Shown here piece after piece: positions 49,119 to 58,656 of a DNA stretch of 64,000 bases. Both the position numbers and the translations under genes were made by a program. Source of the stretch: Rahnella sikkimica. GTDB lineage: Bacteria; Pseudomonadota; Gammaproteobacteria; Enterobacterales; Enterobacteriaceae. The notes beneath the pieces were generated by a model. It did no database searches. It was not told where the DNA came from and saw only the letters and a program-made list of their open reading frames with translations. The first letter of the stretch is position 1, and each line of letters opens with the position of its first letter. Location: NCBI RefSeq assembly GCF_002951615.1, contig NZ_CP019064.1, positions 1 to 64,000 on the forward strand. Reading direction: 5' to 3'.

Positions 49119-49676
49119 CTAATTATTTCCCAGGCTCACCACATGCCATCGTTTACCATCACTTCGCAGCAGCGTTGTGCTTAATGGCGAAATATCAATA
49201 TGTTGAAGAGAACTAGCGGGTGCATCAAGTACTTGAATAACTATCGCCCGAATAACAGTTGAGGATGCAACGGCACAATGTATCCCTCGGTCCGAGACTC
49301 TGCGCGATAGCCATATCCCAGTTCGCGCCATAACTTGTGCAATTTTTTCCCCTTCCGGCGGAGCCTCCCCCGAAAGCCAGCACTGAAACGTATCATAATC
49401 CTGTTCTATAACTTTCTTAATCGAGACCCCTTTCCATCTTCCATATCCTGCCTCAGCAAGTTCCAAAACAGACTCGCTAAGAAAGCCTAACTCGCGCGAA
49501 GTTTGACGCGCCGCCTGATCCGGAGCTGTCCAGGTTTTACTGAATGGCCCAAAGCATCCCTTTAGCTCTTGAGCCTGTTTCTGGGAGACTTCCGTCAGTG
49601 GGTCATCAAAGGGGAACCGTGAGTTCCTGTTTGCCAAGGTTTCCCCCTGGCAAATCAGCTGCATAACACAGGTCAT
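49119..49676 (-). CDS. histidine-phosphatase-fold protein without catalytic histidines
   Basis: 185 residues. The fold is that of the phosphoglycerate-mutase-like family often found beside cbtA, with FPFDDPLTEVSQKQAQEL, TWTAPDQAARQTSRELGF and ELAEAGYGRWKGVS. The phosphate loop reads LICQGET where active enzymes have LxRHGET, and the second site reads VASSTVIRA in place of VTHxxVIRA. Both catalytic histidines and one arginine are gone. It follows cbtA by 4 bp, so it is part of the operon. A binding or structural role in cobalt handling is an inference. Confidence 0.8.
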   Translation of the reverse strand: MTCVMQLICQGETLANRNSRFPFDDPLTEVSQKQAQELKGCFGPFSKTWTAPDQAARQTSRELGFLSESVLELAEAGYGRWKGVSIKKVIEQDYDTFQCWLSGEAPPEGEKIAQVMARTGIWLSRRVSDRGIHCAVASSTVIRAIVIQVLDAPASSLQHIDISPLSTTLLRSDGKRWHVVSLGNN

Positions 49677-49680
49677 GAAA

Positions 49681-50445
49681 TCAGCACCTTTCCGCCTGAT
49701 AACGATGCCCAGGTTTGTTCATCGCCCTCTCGGCAAAGGCACCAAACAACAATCCTATTACGCACCACATCGCCAGCTGAGTGCTGAAAGCACTTAGGCG
49801 AAAACGCCACAGTAGATCCGCGGAAAAGACCTCCGGGATCTCATTGACTGTGGGCATCAAAACACAGGCGACAGTCAGCATCGTCAGTCCCACCAGGCCT
49901 CCGCACAGCGTGGCGTTCCAGCCACCTAGCCGCGATCTGAGATAATGGGCGCTCCACGCAGCAGTCACGACAATCAAGATGGAAACCAACAACATGCTAA
50001 AATAGAGTGCAGTCCGATAACCAATCGTTGATGGATCTCCCACGGCGGGGGGATTTGGAGGGTATTTGAGCCCAGGCATCATGCTCATTATCAGAAACCC
50101 AGCCAACGACAAAGACAGAGCCAACGCTCTCGCGCTGCGCGGCCCAGTTCGCTGCCAGCACAGCGACCATACCAGTGCCAGAGCACCCCCCATAGCTGCG
50201 CTGAATAGGATCATCCCGCTCAGTAACCCTACACCGGACTGGGTCTTGCGGCTAAATACTTGCTCATCAGCTTCTTCCACGTGATGATGACTGCCCTCCA
50301 CAGTCAGTGGCTTGTGAGAGATTTTTTCTTCAAATGATATCGCGCGATCAACCTGCGGCTCACCGAAGACGTGGGCAAAACTGAAAGCGATAATGCCAGC
50401 GAGTATCCCGGCTATCATTCCATTTAAAAGAAGTTTTCCCGTCAT
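49681..50445 (-). CDS. cbtA: CbtA cobalt transporter subunit
   Basis: 254 residues from ATG 50445 (gaggataagaca upstream). About six membrane segments (LLNGMIAGILAGIIAFSFAH; GVGLLSGMILFSAAMGGALA; GFLIMSMMPGLKYPPNPPAV). The His-rich SHHHVEEADEQVFSRKTQS loop is typical of CbtA. With CbtB it forms a predicted cobalt uptake system, usually found with B12 genes. Here it sits in a cobalt-nitrile-hydratase operon and should feed that enzyme. Confidence 0.88.
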   Translation of the reverse strand: MTGKLLLNGMIAGILAGIIAFSFAHVFGEPQVDRAISFEEKISHKPLTVEGSHHHVEEADEQVFSRKTQSGVGLLSGMILFSAAMGGALALVWSLCWQRTGPRSARALALSLSLAGFLIMSMMPGLKYPPNPPAVGDPSTIGYRTALYFSMLLVSILIVVTAAWSAHYLRSRLGGWNATLCGGLVGLTMLTVACVLMPTVNEIPEVFSADLLWRFRLSAFSTQLAMWCVIGLLFGAFAERAMNKPGHRYQAERC

Positions 50446-50455
50446 TGTCTTATCC

Positions 50456-50665
50456 TCAGTGGCAGGGAAATCCCAGTAGATGTCGGGCATCATGGAAGTA
50501 TTCGTGTACCTGATTACCAGAGAAAACAGCCGTTGCCCCCTGCTCTGCACCGATAAAATAGACGCACAGCATCACAATCAGCGTGATAAATGCAATCCAC
50601 GGCAATATTGCATTAAGCGGGATGGGCTCATGCTCGACTTGAATCTCATTTAATGTCTGCTCCAT
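50456..50665 (-). CDS. cbtB: CbtB small cobalt transporter subunit
   Basis: 69 residues with one membrane span (LNAILPWIAFITLIVMLCVY) and the conserved His-rich end VHEYFHDARHLLGFPCH, the predicted cobalt-binding signature of CbtB. It ends 10 bp before the cbtA start. Only 32 bp precede it, too short for a cobalamin riboswitch, so regulation comes from the operon promoter. Confidence 0.88.
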   Translation of the reverse strand: MEQTLNEIQVEHEPIPLNAILPWIAFITLIVMLCVYFIGAEQGATAVFSGNQVHEYFHDARHLLGFPCH

Positions 50666-50697
50666 TTTTTTTCCTTATATCTGACTCTAGATAGTCT

Positions 50698-51123
50698 TTA
50701 GGGTTTAAGACAGATTGATGCTGGGCTCACTGCCACAGGGGTACGAAGTGCCAGGTGGTGGTGATTATGTGCCGGCATGCAGGTCGCGCTGGTAAGTACA
50801 ACTGGCATCCCGTGTGGGGTGTTAAGATAAGCCTGACGCCATTCATCGGTTCGCCGGATAACATCATCCTTAACTGCCAGTTTCAGTGAGATAAACATTT
50901 TTTCTGCTGCTGAGACCCACTGCCGGTAATAGGCATCGTTGATGCTTTCTCCCTTCCGCAATGGACTGGCTTTTATTTCCTCGCTAAAAACATCAACCCA
51001 CTCTTTCCAACTGAAGTTTCCGGCCTGATGAAGGTAAACAATCAATGAAAAAACCTGCGCCTGCCACGGATGCTCAAAGGGGGCACTCTCAGCAGCAGGA
51101 GCTGATCCGATTTCTTTACTCAT
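50698..51123 (-). CDS. nitrile hydratase accessory protein (activator/cobalt chaperone)
   Basis: 141 residues. It resembles the N-terminal half of nitrile hydratase beta subunit (FEHPWQAQVFSLIVYLHQAG, FSWKEWVDVFSEEIKAS, YYRQWVSAAEKMF), as do known Co-type activators such as P14K/NhlE. These proteins swap cobalt-loaded alpha subunit into the enzyme. The start ATG overlaps the beta stop codon (ATGA), indicating translational coupling. Confidence 0.87.
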   Translation of the reverse strand: MSKEIGSAPAAESAPFEHPWQAQVFSLIVYLHQAGNFSWKEWVDVFSEEIKASPLRKGESINDAYYRQWVSAAEKMFISLKLAVKDDVIRRTDEWRQAYLNTPHGMPVVLTSATCMPAHNHHHLALRTPVAVSPASICLKP

Positions 51124-51779
51124 GATGCCTCCAGATAGTCGTCCCATAGGTCGATTCGCACCGTATCTTTACGCGGCGCTTCACTACCCCATAATTCGGT
51201 CGCGTCAAAACTCACGCTGTAAACGTGCTGAGGATGATCACCCTGGTCGTGTGCTGCCGTATCCGGAGTAATAAATACTCCATGGTCAATCACAATCGTA
51301 CCGACCTTACCTCGAACATATCGTGGCAGACGGGTATGCCCAGCAGGATTGATATTTTTTGCTCTTACGCGGTCGCCTGGACTAAAGCTTGCAGGCAGAT
51401 CAATTTCAACCCGCGCGCCCCCTCCGGTACTGACAACTGCCTGCACCATACCCTGTCGCAGTACAGGTGTTTCCGGCGGGACTGGGAGTGGCTTAACCGC
51501 ACCTGAAAGCTCATTAGCGGTAATCACTCCTCTTTCAATCAAAAGCGTCTCGAAAGCATGCATCCAATGTTCGTAGTAGCTCTCTTCGAGATAGTGTACT
51601 GGGGGCATGCGTTCAATGGCGTGCCGGAACATATCAACATTGAAATGACCACCAACAAACAAAGAGGCAAAAAGCGAAAAGGTGCGCCGCTCCCATTCAT
51701 GATGGAAGGGAGGTTCATTTTCTTCAGTAATGACGGCGCCCATACCATGCATACCGCCCATGTCATGTATCCCGTTCAT
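51120..51779 (-). CDS. nthB: nitrile hydratase beta subunit
   Basis: 219 residues from ATG 51779 (MNGIHDMGGMHGMGAV, the family start; ggagaatccg upstream). N-terminal helical domain (HHEWERRTFSLFASLFVGGH) and C-terminal barrel (FSPGDRVRAKNINPAGHTRL, PRYVRGKVGTIVIDHGVF). It pairs with the alpha subunit to hydrate nitriles to amides. Gene order alpha-beta-activator is that of Co-type clusters. Confidence 0.93.
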   Translation of the reverse strand: MNGIHDMGGMHGMGAVITEENEPPFHHEWERRTFSLFASLFVGGHFNVDMFRHAIERMPPVHYLEESYYEHWMHAFETLLIERGVITANELSGAVKPLPVPPETPVLRQGMVQAVVSTGGGARVEIDLPASFSPGDRVRAKNINPAGHTRLPRYVRGKVGTIVIDHGVFITPDTAAHDQGDHPQHVYSVSFDATELWGSEAPRKDTVRIDLWDDYLEAS

Positions 51780-51820
51780 CGGATTCTCCATAAGAAAGTT
51801 GAAAGAAATGCTCTATGTTG

Positions 51821-52435
51821 CTAATCGCCCGGCTGAAGTGCCACGCCCGTACCAATCATTGCATCACGGGTTACCAACGCGACAAGTTGCTCTTCACTCC
51901 ATCCCTCAGTGCCAGCTGGCCTTTCTGGCAGAACCAGATAACGCAACTCAGCGCTGCTGTCCCACACCCGAATTTCTCTGTCCTCACTGATGTTAAGACC
52001 AAATTCAGCCAGCACGCTTCGCGGTTCAAGGACAATTCGCGATCTGTAGGGTGCTGATTTGTACCAAGCGGGCGGAAGACCGAGTGTTGGCCAAGGGTAG
52101 CAGGAGCAAAGTGTGCAAACCGTCACGTTGTGAACCTCAGGGGTATTTTCAACAACCATCATGTCTTCCCCCTGCACGCCTGAAAAACCTAGTTCAGCAA
52201 TTGCACCGGTACCATCTGTAAGAAGACGGGCTTTGTAATCAAGATCGCTCCAGGCTTTTGCCACAACAAGTGCACCGTTCCGAGGGCCAATTCGATGTTC
52301 ATAGGTGTCAATAAGCTCATCTAGCGCAGCTGGATCTATCAGTCCCTTTTCCGTTAACAGGGACTCGAGTGCTTTAACACGAAGCGCAATTTCCTCAGGT
52401 GGTTCGGTATGGTCGTGGTCGTGGTTGTGTGCCAT
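51821..52435 (-). CDS. nthA: nitrile hydratase alpha subunit, Co-type
   Basis: 204 residues. The metal site is C107-T-L-C110-S-C112 followed by YPWP. Thr at the second position marks the cobalt type, while iron enzymes have Ser (CSLCSC). C110 or C112 become oxidised in the mature enzyme. The His-rich start ([12 protein letters not shown]) is common. The CbtAB genes in the same operon fit cobalt. It hydrates R-CN to R-CONH2 in the cytoplasm. Confidence 0.95.
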   Translation of the reverse strand: MAHNHDHDHTEPPEEIALRVKALESLLTEKGLIDPAALDELIDTYEHRIGPRNGALVVAKAWSDLDYKARLLTDGTGAIAELGFSGVQGEDMMVVENTPEVHNVTVCTLCSCYPWPTLGLPPAWYKSAPYRSRIVLEPRSVLAEFGLNISEDREIRVWDSSAELRYLVLPERPAGTEGWSEEQLVALVTRDAMIGTGVALQPGD

Positions 52436-52514
52436 GATATTTCTCCATAAATTTAATGTTACTGCCGGGATTTAAGTCCGCCGGTATAACTCTGAACCTA
52501 TCGATGAATAGCAG

Positions 52515-54029
52515 TTACATTTCCTGCCAGTTACCGCTTGCTTCAAACGCGGCGGCGGCCTGATAGATAGTGCTTTCAGCGTAGTGCCGCCCAATCAGCA
52601 TCATGCCTACCGGTAATCCGTCAACCAACCCACAGGGCACCGACATTGCTGGATGGCCCGTCACGTCCAGCGCGGCCGTGTTACCAATCATTTCGAATGC
52701 TTTGGAGATATATTCCGTAAGTGAGCAGTTCGGTTGTGGCAGTGGCGGAGCCGTCACCGGAACGGTCGGCATGACCAGTAAATCGAAATCATCGAACGCG
52801 CGGTCATAGTCTGCACGTGCTCGGCGGGCCAGATTCTGTGCCTTCGCGTAATAACGGCCGTTATAATGTTTCAGGCCAAACTGGCCTATGAGCATGCAGA
52901 TTTTGAGAGAAGGAGAAAGCGTGTCAGCGCTGTCACGCCATCCCGCATGTTTGTCCAGCAGAGGGACATCGTAGAGCCCTTCCCAGTTAAACCCCATTCC
53001 GTTGCCATGCATCATCTGCATAGTGAGTCCTTCGCAACCAATCGGCGACCACAGTGCGGCGGCAAGCTGGTGACCGGGCACAGAGACTTCCCCGACGAGC
53101 GCTCCCAGACTTTCCAGCCGTGCAATAGCATTACGGACCTTTTCTGCAAGCTGAGGCTGGAGATTAGGCAACTGGAACCCTTCCGTTACCACACCGATTT
53201 TCAGCCCGCGGACCCCTTTATCGAGCTCAGCGATATAGCTTCCGCCCCGGGAGATGTACTGCCTTGGATCAAGACCGTCAGGTCCGGCCATCACCTCCAA
53301 CATCAGTGCATTGTCCTTCACATTAGCGGTAATGGGCCCGGCATGATCGATGGTGGCTTCAATCGGCATAATGCCAGTGTAGGGGACGAGTCCGTGGGTG
53401 GGTTTCATGCCATATGTGCCACAAAATGCAGATGGAATACGAATCGAGCCCCCTTGGTCACAGCCTATCGCCATATCAACTTCCCCGGCAGCCACCAGCG
53501 CTGCACTACCCGATGAAGAACCGCCTGCGCTGTGTCCCTTGCGCCACGGATTATGTACCGGAGCAGGTTCTGAAGTATGACTTCCCCCTGAGAGGCAAAA
53601 ATGTTCACAGGTGGCTTTACCCAGAATGGTGGCGCCGGCATCAAGAAGACGGGTTACAACAGTGGCATCGAAAGCTGGTACATGCCCCTCCAGTGAAGAT
53701 GCACCGTTCATCATTGGGACTTCTGCCAGGGAGATATTGTCTTTAAGCACCACGGTCTTCCCGACCAGCACGCCTTGTTGTGCGCCTTGCACTTCACTTT
53801 TGTAGTACCAGGCATTCAGCGAGTTTTCTTCGCCCTCCGGGCGGTATCCTTTTTCACGCGGATATTTCACCGTGGGGACCTCATCACTCAGGCCATCAAT
53901 CAAGTCGTAGGCATCGAGGTTTGGTTGCATGAGAGCAAGATATTCTGCCGCTTCGCTCTCAGAAATCTGCAAATGAAGCTCGCCTGCAAGCTGTTGCAAT
54001 TGACTGATATTCGGACGTTCAATAGGCAT
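52515..54029 (-). CDS. amidase (amidase-signature family)
   Basis: 504 residues. The Ser-cisSer-Lys triad is K96 (VVLKDN), S171 (GGSSSGS) and S195 ([10 protein letters not shown]), which I recall as the same numbering as the Rhodococcus nitrile-pathway amidase. The N-terminal extension before residue 85 is typical of that subgroup. It hydrolyses the amide made by nitrile hydratase to acid and ammonia. It lies directly upstream of the alpha gene, same operon. Confidence 0.93.
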   Translation of the reverse strand: MPIERPNISQLQQLAGELHLQISESEAAEYLALMQPNLDAYDLIDGLSDEVPTVKYPREKGYRPEGEENSLNAWYYKSEVQGAQQGVLVGKTVVLKDNISLAEVPMMNGASSLEGHVPAFDATVVTRLLDAGATILGKATCEHFCLSGGSHTSEPAPVHNPWRKGHSAGGSSSGSAALVAAGEVDMAIGCDQGGSIRIPSAFCGTYGMKPTHGLVPYTGIMPIEATIDHAGPITANVKDNALMLEVMAGPDGLDPRQYISRGGSYIAELDKGVRGLKIGVVTEGFQLPNLQPQLAEKVRNAIARLESLGALVGEVSVPGHQLAAALWSPIGCEGLTMQMMHGNGMGFNWEGLYDVPLLDKHAGWRDSADTLSPSLKICMLIGQFGLKHYNGRYYAKAQNLARRARADYDRAFDDFDLLVMPTVPVTAPPLPQPNCSLTEYISKAFEMIGNTAALDVTGHPAMSVPCGLVDGLPVGMMLIGRHYAESTIYQAAAAFEASGNWQEM

Positions 54030-54141
54030 ATTTATTCCTTAGCTAAAAAAATTGACTGACTCAATCCTGACCTGAACATATCGCACCGGCACAGCGGTTA
54101 CCTGTCTTAGACGGACAGATACGTTGTTAGGAAGGACAGCC

Positions 54142-55008
54142 TCAGAAAACGCGTGCGTAGCGAAGATTTAGCCTGAAATTTTCTTCAGCACCGTTTTCAA
54201 CGCGCAGGTCCCTGCCCAGCTGTATCTGGAATTGATCACGAGGTGTGGCAAATTTTGTTGCTGTGATACGGACGTTGGTGGTTTGTGACTGGTTATTTTG
54301 CTTAACACCGTCAATCGTGGTTTCTCCCCCCCAGGTCTGACCAAAACCCAGACCCAACGCCAGTGTAGGGTCTGGCATATAGCGCCCCATAATCTGTGCT
54401 GCCCATGCATTATCCTGCTGAAGGCGAGATGTGCCGGGCCCATAATCGTTATTGTCACCGTACCAAATGGCATCACCGACCATATCCAGCGCCCACTTTT
54501 CAGTGAAATATTTCACCCAAGCCGCCTGCAGGTCGACCTTCCAGCGGTTCTCGCCCAGACTTAGTGAATCGTTATGGTCATAGCTGCCGCTGGGCACATA
54601 GAGATAAGGGGCGAAGCCAAAAATGTCCCCCCCTGCGTTGAGTTTGATTTTTAAAGGCACGGTAAGGATCAGATCACTGGTCCCACTGGCTGAGCCAAGA
54701 GAAGCCGCATCACCGCCGCCAGATATCCTCCCGAAGGGCAATAGAAACTGCGGATCCAGCGTTGCTGTCTCAGAAATTTGTACGGTATGAAGCAGACGCA
54801 ACATGCCAATATCAGAAGTCAGGTTATAATCAGAACTGACTTTTTCACCACGCGAGTGCGCTGAACCGGTTGAGGCATGCTGATAATAAAGCAGCCCCAC
54901 CGTTGTACCGTCGGGAAATTGGCTATAATCGCCAGGTGCGACTTCAACGGCGAGGACTGGAGCAGACCCAATCAATATGAGAGGCAGGAAAAAGCGCAAT
55001 GCGTGCAT
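54142..55008 (-). CDS. outer-membrane transporter, phenol-MetA/SphA-like
   Basis: 288 residues with a signal peptide (MHALRFFLPLILIGSAPVLA|VEVAPGDYSQFPDG). The rest is beta-rich, with alternating hydrophobic strands and a C-terminal aromatic residue (LNLRYARVF) as in outer-membrane barrels. It matches the MetA-pathway-of-phenol-degradation family, porin-like channels found in aromatic and nitrile degradation clusters. It would admit aldoxime or nitrile substrates. Confidence 0.85.
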   Translation of the reverse strand: MHALRFFLPLILIGSAPVLAVEVAPGDYSQFPDGTTVGLLYYQHASTGSAHSRGEKVSSDYNLTSDIGMLRLLHTVQISETATLDPQFLLPFGRISGGGDAASLGSASGTSDLILTVPLKIKLNAGGDIFGFAPYLYVPSGSYDHNDSLSLGENRWKVDLQAAWVKYFTEKWALDMVGDAIWYGDNNDYGPGTSRLQQDNAWAAQIMGRYMPDPTLALGLGFGQTWGGETTIDGVKQNNQSQTTNVRITATKFATPRDQFQIQLGRDLRVENGAEENFRLNLRYARVF

Positions 55009-55056
55009 GGAGTAATCCCCGGAGAAAGTTGGATGGATGAGTTATAGTCGTGTGGT

Positions 55057-56103
55057 TTAGCGCTGAGCATCACGTAGCATCCCGGTCATAGGATGGCAGT
55101 TGATGTACTCGAAGGTTTGAAAGCGAGCGTCTGAAACAGAAACCTCGTGGTAAAGTCGCAGTTTCTGCAAACCCGTCACCACCCGGAAAAATGTAGTGAA
55201 GATGCGAAGATGAGTGGGGTGTGATTCTGCCCAGCGCTCAAGCCGGTCAAGTGAGCGCCAGAAGCCAATATCGTAGGCAATATCCAGCAGATTTCCGTCG
55301 ATATCTACGTTGCGAACGAACCGGTTGCTATAACAGCCGAGCATGTGACCTTCATCCCGAAGAAAATCCATACCAGCCTGCAAAGGAGGAAGCATCTCTG
55401 TGAAGTAAAGCTGACGTTCATCTGCATCCGCTTCCATCCAATCCTGCCCTGAACGGATTAGCGTAATGTTGTCATGCCCCTGCACTACAACTCTCCCGCC
55501 GGCATCAGGATCGCCAGAAATAATGCGCAGTTCTTCATCAGGCTGAAGCCAGTCATTCTGGGAGGCCGGAATACGGTCACGTACGGAACCCCAGTAGCCA
55601 TGTTCCTGGATCTCGCCGCTAATACTGCCCATTACTGCCCCGACACCCGGCAGGTCTTCTTTAAAGGCATACAGCGTTTCAAACTGTTCAGCCCGCGGGG
55701 CTATAATTTCACGGAAGTAACCGACATTATCCAGCAGGCGCTCATCAGAAGACCACCATTGTTCGATCTCGGGCTGACGGAGCCAGCGGCAGTAATTAGC
55801 CGGATCCCGCCAGTAACCCACTACGATAAAATTACCGTAGCCCTGATTGTCGGTATGGAAAGAGATGTCATGATTGCCTGGCCCATCACTTAGGTTGAAA
55901 GTCGACACCATGTGCTGCATTGCCCGGACAGCATCTTGACGATTTTCTTCTCGAAACTGCACGCCCAGATAGGCCATAACGACCTGTGTCAGATCATCCC
56001 CAGATCGACCAGCGAACATCGGGAACGGCGGCTGATAATCGTCATGTACCCGGCGTGAAAGCGAACGGGGGCATTGCAGATGTTCATCAATGGCAGATTC
56101 CAT
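55057..56103 (-). CDS. oxd: aldoxime dehydratase (heme enzyme)
   Basis: 348 residues, full family length. The catalytic set of OxdRE is present with a uniform shift of one: R177 (RDRIPAS), S218 (LIRSGQ), H298 as heme axial ligand (SHPTHLRIF) and H319 (RLYHEVSV). It dehydrates R-CH=NOH to R-CN with ferrous heme binding the oxime nitrogen. It is first in the operon and divergent from an AraC regulator. Substrates may be plant-derived aldoximes; that is inference. Confidence 0.94.
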   Translation of the reverse strand: MESAIDEHLQCPRSLSRRVHDDYQPPFPMFAGRSGDDLTQVVMAYLGVQFREENRQDAVRAMQHMVSTFNLSDGPGNHDISFHTDNQGYGNFIVVGYWRDPANYCRWLRQPEIEQWWSSDERLLDNVGYFREIIAPRAEQFETLYAFKEDLPGVGAVMGSISGEIQEHGYWGSVRDRIPASQNDWLQPDEELRIISGDPDAGGRVVVQGHDNITLIRSGQDWMEADADERQLYFTEMLPPLQAGMDFLRDEGHMLGCYSNRFVRNVDIDGNLLDIAYDIGFWRSLDRLERWAESHPTHLRIFTTFFRVVTGLQKLRLYHEVSVSDARFQTFEYINCHPMTGMLRDAQR

Positions 56104-56402
56104 AAAGACTCCTGGATAAATAGTTTCAGCGATGGGTTAACCCACCACTGATACTAAGGAGAAATCAGCCGGAGACCTGTTTCAACCGGACAATCGTCTG
56201 GCTTGGAAGGACACGTGTGATATTTTTTGAGTCGTTTGACTGATGATGAAATAAAACAGTGCGGCACTGCCCGTTAATAGTGCGTTTCATTCCGTTTATC
56301 GTATCTAAAGATATCCATTATTTAGGAAATCTCTCGCAAAACGCTCATGGCGCAAATATTGCTTTCAGTTTGAAATAATTCATTCTGATAAGAGGTGTTG
56401 CC
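56104..56402. promoter_or_regulatory. divergent control region of the aldoxime-nitrile operon
   Basis: 299 bp between the aldoxime dehydratase gene and the AraC gene. It should hold both promoters and the AraC sites. AT-rich segments occur around 56270-56390. No single clear direct-repeat operator could be assigned by eye. Confidence 0.5.
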
Positions 56403-57374
56403 GTGAACAGCCATTCCATTTCCCGGGAAATACGCTACTCCACCGAACATGTTTCAGCGCATCACCGTTTCGAGTATTGGAATGATGTTATTCTTCGTCA
56501 CTGCATTCCTTCCGATGGTAAACCACTCGCTGACTGCAGGTTTGACGGTGAACTTAACGTGCGTGAAGTGGGTCTTGTAGATGTGTGTACTCTCACTTCA
56601 ACACTTCACCATTGGGAGCGAAAATCACGACATCTGAGAACGGGACCGGACGATGACTTGTGGCTCGGTTATATCCAGGGTGGCTACGGGCAGCTGGAAC
56701 AGGGGGGACGAAAGGCCTGCCTGGCTTCAAATGATCTTGTTCTTTATGATGCGGCGCAGACCTTTCGCTTCAGCATTGGGGGTAAAAATAACCACCTGAT
56801 AAGAATCCCCCGGCACCTGCTTGCAGGAAAAGTGCCTGCGAGTGATAGCCTGACCGCAACAGTTCTTGATGATACCCGTCCGGGTATTGTTCCGCTGCGT
56901 GAGATGATTCACCAGGCAGCTCAAACACCTCTATTGGTAAGCAATCCGGATGTGGCCAGCCGCTTTTCACAAACGATGTTAGATCTACTTATGCTGAGTC
57001 TGGAGCTTCAGGATCACAACACCGTGTCTGTAGAACGCGATTTATACGCAAGAATGAGAAACTATATCAGTAGGAACCTTACTAATCTTGAACTCAGCGT
57101 GGAGAATATTGCTCTCGCTCATCATGTGTCAGTACGAACGGTGACAAGGACTTTTGCGCGTCACCAGAAAACACCAGCAGCGGTTATTTGGCAGGAACGG
57201 CTTCAGGCCAGCCGAGAAGCACTTGAAAATGGGCATGTTTGCAGCGTATCTGAGGCTGCACTTGACTACGGATTCTCTGATTTCTCACATTTCAGCCATG
57301 CATTCCGTAAAGCGTTTGGCGTTACACCAAGCTCTGTTATGAAACAGCAACGTCAGTTTTTTATTCAACCCTGA
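56403..57374 (+). CDS. AraC family regulator of the aldoxime-nitrile operon
   Basis: 323 residues. The N-terminal ~200 residues form an AraC-binding-like domain (EYWNDVILRHCIPSDGKPLA, WLGYIQGGYGQLEQGGRKAC). The C-terminal AraC/XylS double helix-turn-helix has NIALAHHVSVRTVTRTFARH and LDYGFSDFSHFSHAFRKAFG. Regulators of this type (OxdA/NitR class) activate aldoxime or nitrile genes in response to substrate. Start at GTG or ATG near 56403 (gtgttgccgtgaac). Confidence 0.9.
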   Translation: MNSHSISREIRYSTEHVSAHHRFEYWNDVILRHCIPSDGKPLADCRFDGELNVREVGLVDVCTLTSTLHHWERKSRHLRTGPDDDLWLGYIQGGYGQLEQGGRKACLASNDLVLYDAAQTFRFSIGGKNNHLIRIPRHLLAGKVPASDSLTATVLDDTRPGIVPLREMIHQAAQTPLLVSNPDVASRFSQTMLDLLMLSLELQDHNTVSVERDLYARMRNYISRNLTNLELSVENIALAHHVSVRTVTRTFARHQKTPAAVIWQERLQASREALENGHVCSVSEAALDYGFSDFSHFSHAFRKAFGVTPSSVMKQQRQFFIQP

Positions 57375-58246
57375 CGATAAAAATACTCGCAAGAAAATAA
57401 TACTGTGAAATTGAATAAGCAGAAATTTCTGCCCCTTAATATTCGGTTTAATCAAGATTACTTCTCATAGTTCTGAACCAAGTCTAAAATTGTTGCTATG
57501 AAAAGCGCTACAATAATACTTAAAAGCCGCTCCGATACCAGGGGCTCTTTTATTAGTTACTAAACACCATGAGAACTTAATCTTATACTAAAATAAATTC
57601 AGGAGTATCACTCCTACCTAGTAACTAAATTTTGATATGATATTTTCGCCTGCTATTGCAGGATTTTTTTTCTGTCTGTTGAAAATTTCAATTCTTCAGG
57701 ATGTGAGCAAATATGCCATGCATTAATAAATAACCGATCCTTAGTGGTGTTTTTCATGCTTGAGGAGTCTTTATTAGCTATCACTCAATTGGTTGATAAT
57801 TGACTGATAGCATATTGATTCCCTTTGGTTTTTACTCACTTTTTTCAATTTGGCAAAAACGATGATTAGATTCTCCCTACTGATGGCGTACCCGCTACCA
57901 CGCAGTCCAAGCACAACGTCCCCCAAAAATCATGCACATTTCAGCATACTCTTCAATCGACACCATTTAGTCTTCTAATGTGGTTACTTTCCAACACCTA
58001 AATATAGATAGTTGACCGTTCGGGAGGCAAGAAAAGACCCACTAGGAAAAATTCACTATTCAATGAATACACATCTTGTAAGATTCATTACTCCCAGAAA
58101 CGACATTTAGTCCCAGCCTAAACGATTTGCAGGCATACCTCTCCATGCCCAAGCTATTGGTAATCAATAAAAAATATCGATTTTTAACGATTGAGCCGTA
58201 AAAAAAAGGTTTTACAGTAGTTTTTGCACAAAGACTTAAATTTATA

Positions 58247-58274
58247 TTGTGTGTTTTCATACAGTGCTTATAAT
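58247..58274 (+). promoter_or_regulatory. sigma70-type promoter candidate
   Basis: TTGTGT (58247-58252), 16-bp spacer, TATAAT (58269-58274). The -10 box is a perfect consensus. No gene start follows before the terminator at 58338. Confidence 0.55.
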
Positions 58275-58280
58275 TGCTTG

Positions 58281-58363
58281 CGTGATTATTTACCCTCATG
58301 TAGTCACATTTGGAAAACCCCTTGGTCGTATCATTAACCGCCTCTAACTTGAGGCGGATTTTT
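58281..58363 (+). ncRNA. candidate small RNA (~83 nt)
   Basis: It lies between a perfect -10 box at 58269 and a strong terminator at 58338-58363. No open frame of useful length with a ribosome site is inside. Length and layout are those of a trans-acting small RNA. Target unknown. Confidence 0.45.
58338..58363 (+). terminator. strong Rho-independent terminator
   Basis: CCGCCTC-taactt-GAGGCGG then ATTTTT. A 7-bp GC-rich stem. No protein gene on this strand ends within 900 bp upstream. Confidence 0.85.
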
Positions 58364-58433
58364 AATCTCAGTTCATCATAATTTCAACTACCAAGGGATT
58401 CGGGGCTTTGCCAAAGGATGTGATTTTCTGGGC

Positions 58434-58559
58434 ATGGAGCGAACCTTCCTTTTCGAGAAAAATATGTTTCGTATCTGCTTACTTATTCTTTCACTTTTAG
58501 TTATTTGCTCGTCAATTTTTTGCATAGGTATGTATATGGCGTTGTTAAAAGGAGTGTAA
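58434..58559 (+). CDS. possible small membrane peptide
   Basis: 41 residues from ATG 58434 (or 31 from ATG 58464). The part from MFRICLLILSLLVICSSIF to the GMYMALLKGV end forms one hydrophobic span of about 20 residues with a short tail. No strong ribosome site is visible. Small single-span proteins of this size are common but easily arise by chance in AT-rich DNA. Confidence 0.3.
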   Translation: MERTFLFEKNMFRICLLILSLLVICSSIFCIGMYMALLKGV

Positions 58560-58656
58560 TTTGATGGTTAATAGATGATCGGATTTTTTGTGGCTCCTAA
58601 CCAAAAAAATTGAATTTTGAAGGGGTTGAGAATTTTCGCATACCTGCGACGTACAC

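Noticed and set aside
50666..50697. Cobalamin riboswitch upstream of cbtB
   Set aside because: Only 32 bp separate the accessory-protein gene region from cbtB and no B12-box sequence is visible.
52866..53516. 216-codon plus-strand frame inside the amidase gene
   Set aside because: A shadow frame of a GC-rich coding region. The amidase on the minus strand has all catalytic motifs.
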